Positions 27,773 through 37,049 of a stretch of DNA of 64,000 bases are shown here, in pieces; position 1 is the stretch's first letter, and every line of letters begins with the position of its first letter. Source of the stretch: Marinobacter lipolyticus (GTDB lineage: Bacteria; Pseudomonadota; Gammaproteobacteria; Pseudomonadales; Oleiphilaceae); the NCBI RefSeq assembly GCF_018424605.1, contig NZ_QTKT01000005.1:1-64000 (forward strand), in the 5' to 3' direction. Position numbers and translations under genes: made by a program. Below the pieces are notes generated by a model. That model did not search any database. It was not told the origin of the DNA and was given only the letters and a program-made list of their open reading frames with translations.

Positions 27773-28153
27773 ATGTTTCAGCACATCCGCGCAATGGTTT
27801 CCATCCCGCTCCTTACACTCCTTGTTCTGGGTTCCACCCTGGCGACGGCCCATCATGGCTGGGGTTGGGCGACCGATCAGGAATTCGAGATTACCGGTAC
27901 CGTCACCGGCAAGCGCCTTGGTAACCCTCACGGCGAAGTGACGCTGGATGTGGATGGTGAGCAGTGGGTGATCGAGGTCGGTCAGCCGTGGCGTAATGAG
28001 CGCGTGGGTCTCACCGCGGAACTGCTGTCTGACGGTCGGACAGTAACGGTTCATGGTCACCGGTCCGCGCGAGAGGGAGAGCGCTTGGTCAAGGCCGAGC
28101 GTCTGGTGATTGACGGCAAAGAGTACAACCTTTACCCCGATCGGCGCTCCTGA
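27773..28153 (+). CDS. DUF6152-family exported protein
   Basis: A 126-residue protein with a signal peptide (LLTLLVLGSTLATAHHGWGW at its cleavage region) and a compact beta-rich mature domain (FEITGTVTGKRLGNPHGEVTLDVDGEQWVIEVGQPWRNERVGLT). This fits the DUF6152 family, of unknown role. The ATG at 27773 has a perfect AGGAGG 6 nt upstream. It lies 14 nt before a DUF6644-like membrane protein; the two often occur together. Confidence 0.8.
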   Translation: MFQHIRAMVSIPLLTLLVLGSTLATAHHGWGWATDQEFEITGTVTGKRLGNPHGEVTLDVDGEQWVIEVGQPWRNERVGLTAELLSDGRTVTVHGHRSAREGERLVKAERLVIDGKEYNLYPDRRS

Positions 28154-28167
28154 GTCCAGGGCGCCGC

Positions 28168-28638
28168 GTGCAGGAAATCGCCATTCTTCTGGAGCAGACC
28201 GCTCCCGCCGTCGCCCTGCGGGAATCTGTCTGGCTCTACCCGCTAGTCAATGCCGGCCACCTGCTGGGGATAGCGCTGGTGGTGGGCGGTATCGTGCCAC
28301 TGGACCTGAGGATTCTCGGGCTGTGGCCAAAGCTGCCGCTGGTGTGGTTCTGGCGGGCGCTGAGAGCGACAGTGGCTACCGGCCTGACCGTGGCATTGAC
28401 CACCGGACTCCTGCTCTTTGTGACCCGCGCTTCCGACTATCTCGCTTCCAGCTTTTTTCTGGGGAAAATGGCGATCCTCCTGCTGTCCCTTGCCAATGCG
28501 GCTTTCGTGGCCGCCCGCTATCCGCTGGCTGTCTATGCGGAACGGGGGGTGTCCCCCGGGCTGAAACTCTGCGCCTTGCTATCCCTGTCTGGCTGGTGTC
28601 TTGTGCTACTTTTGGGGCGATTGGTGGGATACTTCTGA
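28168..28638 (+). CDS. DUF6644-family membrane protein
   Basis: A 156-residue protein with four hydrophobic helices (~25-48, ~66-88, ~95-115, ~128-152) and the early block LVNAGHLLGIALVVGGIVPLDLRILGLW typical of DUF6644-like proteins. Start is GTG at 28168 with a weak GGG site. Function unknown; the small exported DUF6152 protein just upstream is a likely partner. Its last 33 nt overlap the convergent kinase gene. Confidence 0.8.
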   Translation: MQEIAILLEQTAPAVALRESVWLYPLVNAGHLLGIALVVGGIVPLDLRILGLWPKLPLVWFWRALRATVATGLTVALTTGLLLFVTRASDYLASSFFLGKMAILLLSLANAAFVAARYPLAVYAERGVSPGLKLCALLSLSGWCLVLLLGRLVGYF

Positions 28639-29943
28639 GCTCTGCAGGTACTTCTCCAGTTCAGTGCGAAACGCCGCCTGTACTCCCAGCCGCTTCAGCA
28701 TCCAGTAATGTCCGGCAATCATCCGGTCAATGAAGATACTCTCCACCGGCGGCTTGAAATAGTCCAGATACTTGAAGACGGTCGTGGTCTTGGCGGCGAC
28801 CCGTTTGTGGATGTCGGATTCCGCAAAGTCGTAGGGTTCATCCTGGCTGAACGGCACAATCAGGATGTCTCGCCACATGGCGTAGTACGCCTCATCTACC
28901 GCCGGCTGCGACTCCACGCGCGCACCGAGATCAATCAGGTGGCTGTCGAGGGCGGCGTAATCCTCTTCCAGCGCAGACACCAGTGCCTTGCGGTAGGCCT
29001 CGATGATCTCCGGTTTCAGTTTTTTCACGCAGCCAAAGTCGTAGAGGATGATCGAGCCGTCCGGGCGGTAGGCGAAATTGCCTGCGTGCGGATCGCCGTG
29101 AATGCACTGAAAGCGGAACAGCTGGTCTGCCATCATGGTAAAGATGCGATGGCCGATCAGGTTGATGGTCTCCTGGCTGTACTTGCCAGGGGTAATGGCG
29201 CTGATGTGGTCGCCCTCGACCAGTTCCATGGTCAGCACCCGCCGTGAGGAGTGGCTGGAAAACACCCGCGGAATCACGATCCAGTCGTCCTTGGTATGGA
29301 ACTGGCGAAACGCCTCCAGGTTGCGGGCTTCGTTCTCGTAATCCAGCTCTTCCTTCAGGCGCACGCGGATTTCACCGAACAGCTGGTCCACGTGCTCTTT
29401 CGGCATCTTCAGCAGACCGCCCAGCTTTAGCGCCAGGCGCAGCTGTTTGAGGTCGCTGTCGCAGGATTCGTCCACGCCGGGATACTGGACTTTCACGATG
29501 ACATCGGTGCCGTCGTGCAGCCGGGCGCGATGCACCTGGCCGATCGAGGCAGCGGCGTAGGGCGTTTCCTGCAGATATTCGAACAGCTCGGATATCGGCC
29601 GGCCCAACTCAGATTCAACCTGCGCCACAATGACCTCGAACGGCATGGGCGGCGCTTCTTTCTGCAGTCGTTGCAGGGCGTCGGAGAACTCCTTGGGCAG
29701 AAAATCCTGGGTCTGGGACGCAATCTGCCCGACTTTCATTACCGCACCCTTGAGTTCGCCCAGGGTGTCGGCAATCTGATCGGCCATGCGGGTATAGCTC
29801 TCGGTACGGGCGCCTTCGTTGTCGTCCTCACTGCGAAACAGACGTCGCGCCCGCTGGCCGGCGTATTGACCGGCCACGGAAGCGGTCATGCCGGCGAGCT
29901 TGATGAATCGTCCACTGCGGGAAGTAACGGGTTTTTTTGCCAT
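28606..29943 (-). CDS. ABC1/UbiB-family atypical kinase (AarF-like)
   Basis: A 445-residue protein of the ADCK/COQ8 type. The family motifs are KGAVMKVGQIASQ (KxGQ), the Ala-rich loop AAASIGQVHRA replacing the Gly-rich loop, VKVQYPG, QCIHGDPHAGNF (catalytic loop) and YDFGCVKKL. Relatives support ubiquinone synthesis or lipid homeostasis through ATPase activity. It is not next to other ubi genes, so it may be one of the paralogues rather than UbiB itself. No C-terminal transmembrane pair like that of E. coli UbiB is visible. Confidence 0.9.
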   Translation of the reverse strand: MAKKPVTSRSGRFIKLAGMTASVAGQYAGQRARRLFRSEDDNEGARTESYTRMADQIADTLGELKGAVMKVGQIASQTQDFLPKEFSDALQRLQKEAPPMPFEVIVAQVESELGRPISELFEYLQETPYAAASIGQVHRARLHDGTDVIVKVQYPGVDESCDSDLKQLRLALKLGGLLKMPKEHVDQLFGEIRVRLKEELDYENEARNLEAFRQFHTKDDWIVIPRVFSSHSSRRVLTMELVEGDHISAITPGKYSQETINLIGHRIFTMMADQLFRFQCIHGDPHAGNFAYRPDGSIILYDFGCVKKLKPEIIEAYRKALVSALEEDYAALDSHLIDLGARVESQPAVDEAYYAMWRDILIVPFSQDEPYDFAESDIHKRVAAKTTTVFKYLDYFKPPVESIFIDRMIAGHYWMLKRLGVQAAFRTELEKYLQSSEVSHQSPQK

Positions 29944-29993
29944 GCCTGATATACGTCCTGACGGGCTGATGGACCAGAGTACCCTAACGCGCC

Positions 29994-30656
29994 CTAGAGC
30001 ACAGTGGTCTCGACAAACAGGGCGTCTTCCAGTTCCAGCGACAGGGTCTGGCCTGCCACCAGCGGGCCGACGCCCTTCGGCGTGCCGGTGAGCACGACGT
30101 CACCGGGCAACAGCGAGAACTGACTGCTCATGTAGGCGATCAGCGGTACCACGGGATTCAGCATTTCCCGGGTATCCCCGGTCTGCTGGCGCTGGCCGTC
30201 GATATCCAGGGTGAACGTGAGGTGATTCTTGCGCACCTTGTCGACACCCACAAATGGCGACAGTGGACAGGCGCCGTCGAACGCCTTTGCCCGCTCCCAG
30301 GGCTGCCCCTTCTCCTTGAGCTTGCTCTGGACATCCCGCAGGGTAAGATCCAGGGCCAGACCGTAGCCAAGAATGGCAGCTTCCGCCTCAGTGGCGGAGG
30401 CGTTAGTGAGCGGTCGGCCAATCAACACGGCCAGCTCGGTCTCGAAATGAACGTCACCCCGATCCCGGGGGAAATCCAGCGGCCGGGTAATGTGCACCGC
30501 TGCCGTCGACGGTTTGATGAACAGCAACGGCTCGTCCGGCACGGGATTATTCAGTTCGCGGGCGTGTTCGGCGTAATTGCGGCCAATGCAGACAATTTTG
30601 CCCAGGGGCAGATGAACCGGGGTGCCATCCTTCCAGTGATGTTGATAGTCGGGCAT
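29994..30656 (-). CDS. fumarylacetoacetate-hydrolase-family protein (acylpyruvase-like)
   Basis: A 220-residue single-domain FAH protein of the YcgM/FAHD1 size. It begins the core with GKIVCIGRNYAEHARELNNPVPDEPLLFIKP, has the metal-binding FETELAVLIG and the ALDLTLRDVQ block with Asp, and ends in LLPGDVVLTGTPKGVGPL. Such Mg2+ enzymes hydrolyse acylpyruvates or decarboxylate oxaloacetate. The ATG at 30656 has GGAG 8 nt upstream. It is divergent from the Tle1-like gene. Confidence 0.9.
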   Translation of the reverse strand: MPDYQHHWKDGTPVHLPLGKIVCIGRNYAEHARELNNPVPDEPLLFIKPSTAAVHITRPLDFPRDRGDVHFETELAVLIGRPLTNASATEAEAAILGYGLALDLTLRDVQSKLKEKGQPWERAKAFDGACPLSPFVGVDKVRKNHLTFTLDIDGQRQQTGDTREMLNPVVPLIAYMSSQFSLLPGDVVLTGTPKGVGPLVAGQTLSLELEDALFVETTVL

Positions 30657-30795
30657 GCAAAATTCTCCTTGAACTATTGCCTGAGTCTAAACCGGAAACC
30701 GTTTTCCTTGCACTAACTGCCAAAGTTCTTTAGGTTTCCTGCGGTCGGGTGTCGACGGATCGATGCTCAGGTAAACGAAATCAACAGGGACAGTG

Positions 30796-32859
30796 ATGCA
30801 ACTCAAATACCCCCGGGATCTCACGGCACAGGACCTGCCGCTGATTGAATCCCCCTTTTTTGCGGCTGACAGGGTCCGCTCGGTACTTTCCTCCTATTAT
30901 TCCCACGAGCGGGCGCGCCTGGCGTTACCCCATGGTTTGATGGCATACGGCGATAACATGCCCACGCGGAAAGCGCAGCTATGTTCGAGAGTAGCGGCGG
31001 GCGAGCTGTTGCTGGTGTACAGCGACTCTGAACAAAGCCAGCTGTTCTCACCGGTGGTGACATGGAGGCCTGACGATTCCCGGGAGGAACAAGGGCACTG
31101 GGTATTCCGGGGCACGCCGATGTCCTGCCCCGGCGTGGAGGGCGCGGTAGCCGCACTCAACCGCCACGGCTTGAAACCCCGGGATCTGAAATCCGCCGTA
31201 GGCATCGGCGGTGCCCGGGCCGGTGATATTGACTCTGAAGTTCGGCAGCAGCGCATCAAACAGGAAGACCGCAGGCCGCAAACTGACCCCCACAATCGCG
31301 CATCCGGCACCGCTACGGCGGCATCAATGGCGACGGCAGTGCCGGTAGTGGCAGATGTGAGGCCGAAAAAGCAGAGCCCTTCTGAAGAACCGCCACTGGA
31401 AATTGTTGCCGGCCTGTTCACGGATGGCACCCTGAACAACGTCGACAACATCCGCGAATTTGAGCGCCAGGTCGAAGAGCAATGTCTGGCACCCATGCGG
31501 GAAGACCCTTCAAAGCGCGCCGAGTGCGAGGAGCGGCTTCGCCTGTTGATGGGGGAAAGTTATGCCGGTGCACCGACGAATGTTGCGAAGCTTTGGCAGT
31601 TGTATCGGGACTCTGGCCAGTCAGAGGATGAGACTGGAACGGTTTTCATCAAGGTATATTCCCCCGGCGCAGGCACGAAAACAGGTGGTGAAGACTCGGT
31701 GATTGGTATGGCGACAGGGTTGGGGGAGACAGGTGTGCCTGAGCAGGTTAAGCGATTGCTTTTCAATCTTGCCCTACAAATAAAAGATGCCAACAGCGAA
31801 GGCAGAGCCTATCGATTAACCGTCGACTTTTTCGGGTTTAGCCGGGGAGCCGCTGCGGCAAGGCATGCTGTGAACGAAATTCTGAAGGAGCGAGAAGGCG
31901 TTCTAGGCACCGCGTTAGATTCCGAAGGCATTGCTTGGCCGGCTAGTTCCAGAGTGCGGTTCGTAGGCTTGTTCGATACTGTGGCAGGCATCGTCAATTT
32001 GCCAGAGCTCGACGTCGCTCCAGGTAACGAGCGCACATATCCTGTTAATCTCTTCTTGGACCCGCTTGCCGTTGGCAAAGCTGTTCATTTGACAGCAAGT
32101 CACGAAAAGAGAGCCAACTTTTCGTTGAACAGCCTCAGGGATATGGATGGGAACTTACCCGAGAATTTTCAGGAGATTGCGTTGCCCGGTGCGCACTCAG
32201 ACATAGGGGGCGGCTATCCAGCCAGTCAAGTCGAAGATGTTTTGCTGACGCCAGTGCTGGGCATTCGGGGGAGTCAGGCTCGTTGGCCCAATCAGACAAT
32301 GGAGTGGGACAACGTAGAAGCGTTGCGGAGTGAAGTGGCGCAGGCTGGTTGGATCGGAGATTTAAGTCTTTCCCTACCAAGTGGCCAAGATCCAAGTCTG
32401 GAAATTGAAGTAAAGAGGCTCGAGCACCCTCTACCAGATGGGCAAGTACTGCTTAGCTTGAGAATGAAGCGATTGGTATTGGGCGATTACTCAAAAGTTT
32501 CGCTGGGGCTTATGCATGGACTTGCTCAAGAAGCTGGGGTGCCGCTATCCGAGATTAGTGAAAGTATGAGTGACAGTTCTTTACCTGACGAGCTGAAAGG
32601 GGTTTTGGAAGAGTGCAATCGCCGAATCGCGGAAGGGGAGGACACTATTGTTTTGGAACAGCGCCGGCTAGACCTGCTTCTTCAGCGGTATATTCACCAC
32701 TCAGATCATTACAACCTGATGAAATCACTAATTAAAGACATGCACGTAAACTATGAGTTCCCATTTCAGACAATGCACCCGTTCAGGCCGACGTTCCATA
32801 GAAATAGAATTGTTCATCCAAATATAGAACCGGAGAGAGGCCATGTATCTCATGCATAA
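30796..32859 (+). CDS. Tle1-type T6SS lipase effector (DUF2235)
   Basis: A 687-residue protein. Residues ~1-195 are a region I do not recognise, with a low-complexity Ala/Thr/Gln linker. The DUF2235 alpha/beta-hydrolase domain (~195-510) has FTDGTLNNVDN, nucleophile elbow FFGFSRGAAAARHAV (Ser349), FVGLFDTVAG and the acid/His block ALPGAHSDIGGGYPAS. This domain defines Tle1 phospholipase effectors delivered by type VI secretion. The C-terminal third is more AT-rich than the flanking genes. It overlaps by 17 nt a DUF2931 lipoprotein, the expected immunity protein. No VgrG, PAAR or T6SS structural gene is in the window. The ATG at 30796 is preferred over a GTG one codon earlier. Confidence 0.85.
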   Translation: MQLKYPRDLTAQDLPLIESPFFAADRVRSVLSSYYSHERARLALPHGLMAYGDNMPTRKAQLCSRVAAGELLLVYSDSEQSQLFSPVVTWRPDDSREEQGHWVFRGTPMSCPGVEGAVAALNRHGLKPRDLKSAVGIGGARAGDIDSEVRQQRIKQEDRRPQTDPHNRASGTATAASMATAVPVVADVRPKKQSPSEEPPLEIVAGLFTDGTLNNVDNIREFERQVEEQCLAPMREDPSKRAECEERLRLLMGESYAGAPTNVAKLWQLYRDSGQSEDETGTVFIKVYSPGAGTKTGGEDSVIGMATGLGETGVPEQVKRLLFNLALQIKDANSEGRAYRLTVDFFGFSRGAAAARHAVNEILKEREGVLGTALDSEGIAWPASSRVRFVGLFDTVAGIVNLPELDVAPGNERTYPVNLFLDPLAVGKAVHLTASHEKRANFSLNSLRDMDGNLPENFQEIALPGAHSDIGGGYPASQVEDVLLTPVLGIRGSQARWPNQTMEWDNVEALRSEVAQAGWIGDLSLSLPSGQDPSLEIEVKRLEHPLPDGQVLLSLRMKRLVLGDYSKVSLGLMHGLAQEAGVPLSEISESMSDSSLPDELKGVLEECNRRIAEGEDTIVLEQRRLDLLLQRYIHHSDHYNLMKSLIKDMHVNYEFPFQTMHPFRPTFHRNRIVHPNIEPERGHVSHA

Positions 32860-33445
32860 AGGAGGTCTGGTTATACTAATTCTGCTTTGCGTTGGCTGCA
32901 GCGCAACACCATCCAAGATGCCAGATACCACTTGGTACTTTCAGGTAGCTGCTCCCAAGCATTATGACATCTGGGTACAATTTATGGAGTTCGAGAAGTC
33001 GGGCGTATCTGCATGGCACCAAGCTCCGGGCTTCGTATCATGTTGTTGGGTTGGGGAAGGGGGACCTAGAGGCCCGGGAGGGCGTTTGGAGCTCTTCCCA
33101 AACTATGTAGGGGTACAGTGGTTTTCCTATGCGGAGCAGAAAATCTATCAGCGCCTAATATCAATACCCCCCGACTGGCACAACAAAATGCAGAATCCCG
33201 CGACCTATGTAACCGCCAAGGGCAGGTTCGAAGCGCCACGGAACATCCTGACGTTTGGTTTGGCACCAGGTGGCAGGATCGTGGTTTGGGCGAAGAACCA
33301 AGTCGGCAATGAGATTGAACTAGCCCGCTTGCAGGCTAACGAAATTGAAGGTGATTCTTCGAAGTTTGAGAAAGCAAGCGTGAACTATTTCGAGCGCAAT
33401 GGTGATTACCTCGAGAAGCACGGAATTCCGCTGGAGGGTTGGTAA
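32843..33445 (+). CDS. DUF2931-type lipoprotein, probable immunity protein to the Tle1-like toxin
   Basis: A 200-residue lipoprotein: MYLMHKGGLVILILLCVGC with lipobox CVGC. The mature part (WYFQVAAPKHYDIWVQFMEFEKSG ... PDWHNKMQNPATYVTAKG ... ILTFGLAPGGRIVVWAKNQ) fits DUF2931, a family repeatedly found beside type VI lipase effectors and thought to neutralise them in the periplasm. It overlaps the toxin gene by 17 nt with a GGAGAGAGG site inside it. Its low GC relative to the window suggests transfer together with the toxin's 3' part. Confidence 0.82.
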   Translation: MYLMHKGGLVILILLCVGCSATPSKMPDTTWYFQVAAPKHYDIWVQFMEFEKSGVSAWHQAPGFVSCCWVGEGGPRGPGGRLELFPNYVGVQWFSYAEQKIYQRLISIPPDWHNKMQNPATYVTAKGRFEAPRNILTFGLAPGGRIVVWAKNQVGNEIELARLQANEIEGDSSKFEKASVNYFERNGDYLEKHGIPLEGW

Positions 33446-33460
33446 CGTTAGAAAGGTAAT

Positions 33461-33490
33461 CCAACCGGCTTTGATTTCGAAGCCGGCTGG
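33461..33490. terminator. hairpin between the immunity gene and apt
   Basis: CCAACCGGCTT and AAGCCGGCTGG form an 11-bp stem with one mismatch in the gap of two convergent genes. There is no T-run, so it is a weak or Rho-type terminator at best. Confidence 0.45.
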
Positions 33491-33524
33491 ATAAGGTCCA
33501 GGTTACAGAAGCTGAACAAGGGGG

Positions 33525-34067
33525 TCACTCCCCCTCAAAAGAACACACCGTATAAACCTTCAGCCCCTCTTCCTGCAGCTTGCGGGAGCCACCGAGATCC
33601 GGCAGGTCGATCATTGCGGCCACTTCCACGATCTCGGCGCCGATGCGGCGGATGAGCCGGGTAGCGGCCAGCATGGTGCCGCCGGTGGCAATCAGATCGT
33701 CCACCAGCACCACGTTGTCGCCGGGCTTGAAGGCGTCTTTGTGAAGTTCCACCGAGGCGGTGCCGTATTCCAGTTCGTAGTCTTCCACCAGTGTGTCGAA
33801 GGGGAGTTTGCCCTTCTTGCGTACCAGCACCAGTGAGGCATTGAGTTCGTAGGCCAGTGCTGAACCAATGATGAACCCGCGGGCGTCTACAGCGGCCACG
33901 GCGTCAATGCTCTGGCCGTGGTAGCGGTGCACGAAGGCGTCAATCAGCTTACGGAACGCGGTGCGGTCCTGAAGCACGGTGGTAATGTCACGGAAGGCGA
34001 CACCGGGCTTGGGCCAGTCAGGCACTGTGCGAATGGCTTTTTTGATGCTCTCTGAAAAGTAATCCAT
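33525..34067 (-). CDS. apt: adenine phosphoribosyltransferase
   Basis: A 180-residue type I phosphoribosyltransferase that converts adenine and PRPP to AMP. Hallmarks are [48 protein letters not shown], and the PRPP loop [16 protein letters not shown]. Length is normal for Apt. It lies 28 nt downstream of an adenine-type permease on the same strand, forming a purine salvage unit. Confidence 0.96.
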   Translation of the reverse strand: MDYFSESIKKAIRTVPDWPKPGVAFRDITTVLQDRTAFRKLIDAFVHRYHGQSIDAVAAVDARGFIIGSALAYELNASLVLVRKKGKLPFDTLVEDYELEYGTASVELHKDAFKPGDNVVLVDDLIATGGTMLAATRLIRRIGAEIVEVAAMIDLPDLGGSRKLQEEGLKVYTVCSFEGE

Positions 34068-34095
34068 AAATGATCCGCAAAACGCTGGAGGCGGC

Positions 34096-35394
34096 TTACG
34101 CCGCGTCCAGGAACATGAATTTCAGAACGAAAACAACGGCAATGATCACCACGCTGGCGTTCAGGTGCGACCAGCGGCCAGCCAGGGCTTTCAGTACAGC
34201 ATAGGTGATGAAGCCAAGTGCAATGCCGTTGGCGATGGAGAAGGTCAGCGGCATCATCAGCGCGGTCACCACCGCCGGCGCGGCATCGGTTACATCGTCC
34301 CAGTCGATCAGTTTGAGGCCGGAGGTCATCAGCACAGCGACAAACAGCAGCGCGGGCGCGGTGGCGTAGGGCGGAATCACGCTGGCGATCGGCGAAAGGA
34401 ACAGGCAAGCCAGGAAGAGGGCGGCAACGACCACGGCCGTCAGTCCGGTGCGGCCGCCGGCGGAGATGCCTGCCGTGGACTCGATGTAGCTGGTGGTGGT
34501 GGAGGTGCCCATCGCGGCGCCGGACATGGTGGCCACGGAGTCCGACATCAGTGCGCGGCCAAGCCGCGGCAGCTTGCCGTCTTTATCCAGCAGGCCGCCA
34601 CGCTGGGCGGCACCAATCAGGGTGCCGGAGGTATCAAACAGATCCACGAACAGGAACGCAAAGATCACGCTGATCATGCCGATATTGAGTGCGCCGGCAA
34701 GATCCAGCTGCAAAAAGGTAGGCGCCATGCTGGGGGGTGTGGAAATAAAGCCGTTGTAGTCCACCATGCCCAGCATCATCGCAATGACGGTGACAGCAAT
34801 GATGCCGATCATCACCGCACCGGTCACCTGGCGGAAGGCCAGTGCGCAGATCAGGGCAAAGCCACCGAAGAACAGCAGGGCTTCCGGGACTTTGACATCG
34901 CCCAGGCCCACCAGGGTGGCTGGGTTATCCACCACGATACCAGCGTTTTTCAGCGCGATCAGGGCGAGGAAGAAACCGATACCGGCGGAGATGCCAAAGC
35001 GCAGTGACAGCGGAATGCTGTTGATGATCCATTCACGGACTTTGAAAATACTCAGCAAAAAGAACAGGAAACCTGAGATAAAGACTGCCCCGAGAGCCAC
35101 CTGCCAGCTGTAACCCATACTGCCGACAACGGTAAACGAGAAGAACGCGTTCAGGCCCATACCGGGGGCGAGAGCGATCGGGTAATTGGCCCACAGGCCC
35201 ATGATCAGGGTGCCGATCACGGCCGCCAGGCAGGTTGCGACAAACACCGCGCCATAGTCCATGCCGGCTGCCTGCAGCATGCTGGGGTTGACCACGATGA
35301 TGTAGGCCATGGTCAGGAAGGTGGTTATGCCAGCCACCACTTCTCTACGAACATTGGTGCCATGGGCTTTTAACTGAAATAGTCGCTCAAGCAT
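34096..35394 (-). CDS. NCS2-family purine (adenine-type, AzgA-like) permease
   Basis: A 432-residue carrier with about 12-14 hydrophobic helices. The N-terminus [37 protein letters not shown] and the blocks [36 protein letters not shown] and [27 protein letters not shown] are those of AzgA/PbuG-type proton-coupled purine transporters. Coupling to apt points to adenine. The ATG at 35394 is chosen; an upstream in-frame GTG at 35412 is less likely. Confidence 0.93.
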   Translation of the reverse strand: MLERLFQLKAHGTNVRREVVAGITTFLTMAYIIVVNPSMLQAAGMDYGAVFVATCLAAVIGTLIMGLWANYPIALAPGMGLNAFFSFTVVGSMGYSWQVALGAVFISGFLFFLLSIFKVREWIINSIPLSLRFGISAGIGFFLALIALKNAGIVVDNPATLVGLGDVKVPEALLFFGGFALICALAFRQVTGAVMIGIIAVTVIAMMLGMVDYNGFISTPPSMAPTFLQLDLAGALNIGMISVIFAFLFVDLFDTSGTLIGAAQRGGLLDKDGKLPRLGRALMSDSVATMSGAAMGTSTTTSYIESTAGISAGGRTGLTAVVVAALFLACLFLSPIASVIPPYATAPALLFVAVLMTSGLKLIDWDDVTDAAPAVVTALMMPLTFSIANGIALGFITYAVLKALAGRWSHLNASVVIIAVVFVLKFMFLDAA

Positions 35395-35541
35395 GACGGG
35401 GGTCTGCCTCACTGAGTGCTGGGTAGGGTTAAGGGTTTGATCAGGATCGGTAAAACTGAATTGGGCGAAAAAACGGCAATCTTACCGGGTGAGAGGTCTC
35501 AGGCCAAGGGATGATTGACAGTTCATCGTTACGGTGTGTTG

Positions 35542-36162
35542 TCAGCTGTGGGGGTGGGGGTCCCGCTGCAGTCGGATGTCAAAGCGCACCGCCAGCATTC
35601 GCACGATGACGATGAACAGCAGGCCAACAGTGAGCGATAGGGTTTCATTTTCCAGAAACCACTGGCAGACAAAGTAGAGCCAGCACCCGGCGAAGGAAAT
35701 CGACGCGTAGATATGATCTTTGCGGAATATGTAGGGCACTTCGTTGCACAGCGTATCCCGCAAAGCGCCGCCAAAGCAGCCGGTCATCACCCCGAGCAGG
35801 GAGGCGATGAACCACGAATGGCCAAGGTCGAGGGCCAACTGGGCGCCGAGGATGGAGAAAATTCCCAGGCCGATGGCATCCGGAAACACGATCCTTGACT
35901 CACGAATGCGTTCCGCCCGGTGCCAGTAACTGAAGACGATGGCCATGGCGAGGATCAGAATCGGCTGTTCCTGATGCTTGATCCAATACAGCGGGTGGTT
36001 GTCCATCATCAGGTCACGCAGCGTTCCGCCACCCAGGGCGGTGATAAAGCCGATGGTGAACACGCCCACAGGGTCCATGTTTTTCGAGCGCGCGATAATC
36101 ATTCCTGAAATGGCAAACGCCACGATACCAATCATTTCAAGAAGATAGATGATGTCGAACAT
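35542..36162 (-). CDS. TRIC-type cation channel family protein (YicG/UPF0126)
   Basis: A 206-residue protein with seven hydrophobic helices in two repeats, each carrying the glycine-rich kink motif: GFITALGGGTLRDLMMD and GVMTGCFGGALRDTLCNEVP. This is the bacterial TRIC (UPF0126) fold, which forms trimeric K+/cation channels. It reads in the same direction as the purine genes but ends 147 nt before them. It is divergent from the BLUF gene. Confidence 0.92.
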   Translation of the reverse strand: MFDIIYLLEMIGIVAFAISGMIIARSKNMDPVGVFTIGFITALGGGTLRDLMMDNHPLYWIKHQEQPILILAMAIVFSYWHRAERIRESRIVFPDAIGLGIFSILGAQLALDLGHSWFIASLLGVMTGCFGGALRDTLCNEVPYIFRKDHIYASISFAGCWLYFVCQWFLENETLSLTVGLLFIVIVRMLAVRFDIRLQRDPHPHS

Positions 36163-36335
36163 AGCAGACCCTGAAAGGCGGGAAACAACGGCGGACCGGC
36201 CGGTTTGAGTGCGCGAAGGATAGCTTAAATCCAGTGGGGATTCATCCCCGAGGCCCGGCGGTAAGTGATCCGTAAACGGGCCATCAAACGTATCTGAAGT
36301 TCACCTTACCGATGACAAGAAGTACGGAGCCGCCC

Positions 36336-36902
36336 ATGTCCCTGATGCGATTGGCCTACGCCAGTGAAGCCACGTTTGAAGCCAAGCCGGTCGAGCAGGG
36401 TGTGGAACCCCACGTGGCGAGAATTTTGATGACCTCGCGGCGGAATAACGCCAAAACCGAACTGGTCGGCGGGCTGTATTACGGCGACGATCATTTCTTT
36501 CAATACCTGGAAGGCGAGGAAGCGGAGGTTCGCAAAACCTACCAGCGTATCCTGTCCGATGACCGGCACCGCAACGTCCGCACGTTGATCGAAGAACCGC
36601 TGACGGGGCGCACCTTTTCCAGTTGGTCGATGAAATACGTGCCGGCCTCCGCCGACGTGCGCAGCTTTCTGTCGTCCCACGGACTGGACCGTTTCAATCC
36701 GATGGACTTCTCCCGCCGCCAGTGTGAGGAAATGATCGAACTGATTCGCCAGTCGAGCCAGGACCAGAAACTGGTGAACCACGATGATCCGGCCGTTTCC
36801 CGCTCGAAGCCTGCGGCCTTTTCACCTGTGGTGCGGACAGGACTGGTGATTGCGGCCGTGGGCCTTATTGGTGCGCTTGCCTACGCTGGCACCATGCTTT
36901 AA
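36336..36902 (+). CDS. BLUF blue-light photoreceptor with C-terminal membrane helix
   Basis: A 188-residue protein. Residues 1-95 are a BLUF domain: MRLAYAS has the flavin-proximal Tyr8, SRRNNAKTELVGGLYY the FAD-binding Asn38, and HFFQYLEGE the switch Gln56, followed by WSMKYV with Trp and Met in the expected place. A ~60-residue linker leads to one hydrophobic helix near the end (VVRTGLVIAAVGLIGALAYAG), so the sensor is probably tethered to the inner membrane. No output enzyme domain is fused. The ATG at 36336 has GGAG 7 nt upstream. Confidence 0.9.
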   Translation: MSLMRLAYASEATFEAKPVEQGVEPHVARILMTSRRNNAKTELVGGLYYGDDHFFQYLEGEEAEVRKTYQRILSDDRHRNVRTLIEEPLTGRTFSSWSMKYVPASADVRSFLSSHGLDRFNPMDFSRRQCEEMIELIRQSSQDQKLVNHDDPAVSRSKPAAFSPVVRTGLVIAAVGLIGALAYAGTML

Positions 36903-37049
36903 CGGCAGGCTGTTATAAGCCAACCTAATGCGGCTGAATAAGATATCTTTATTTGCTTCATGCCCCGACTCTGTTTAGCTTGATGGACATCAAATGCGGC
37001 AATTCCGCTTCCCCCAATTCCGTTCTGCTAATAACAATGGAGTCACTGA

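Noticed and set aside
35395..35541. Purine riboswitch upstream of the adenine-type permease
   Set aside because: The 147-nt leader shows no arrangement of three helices with the conserved loops of a purine riboswitch.
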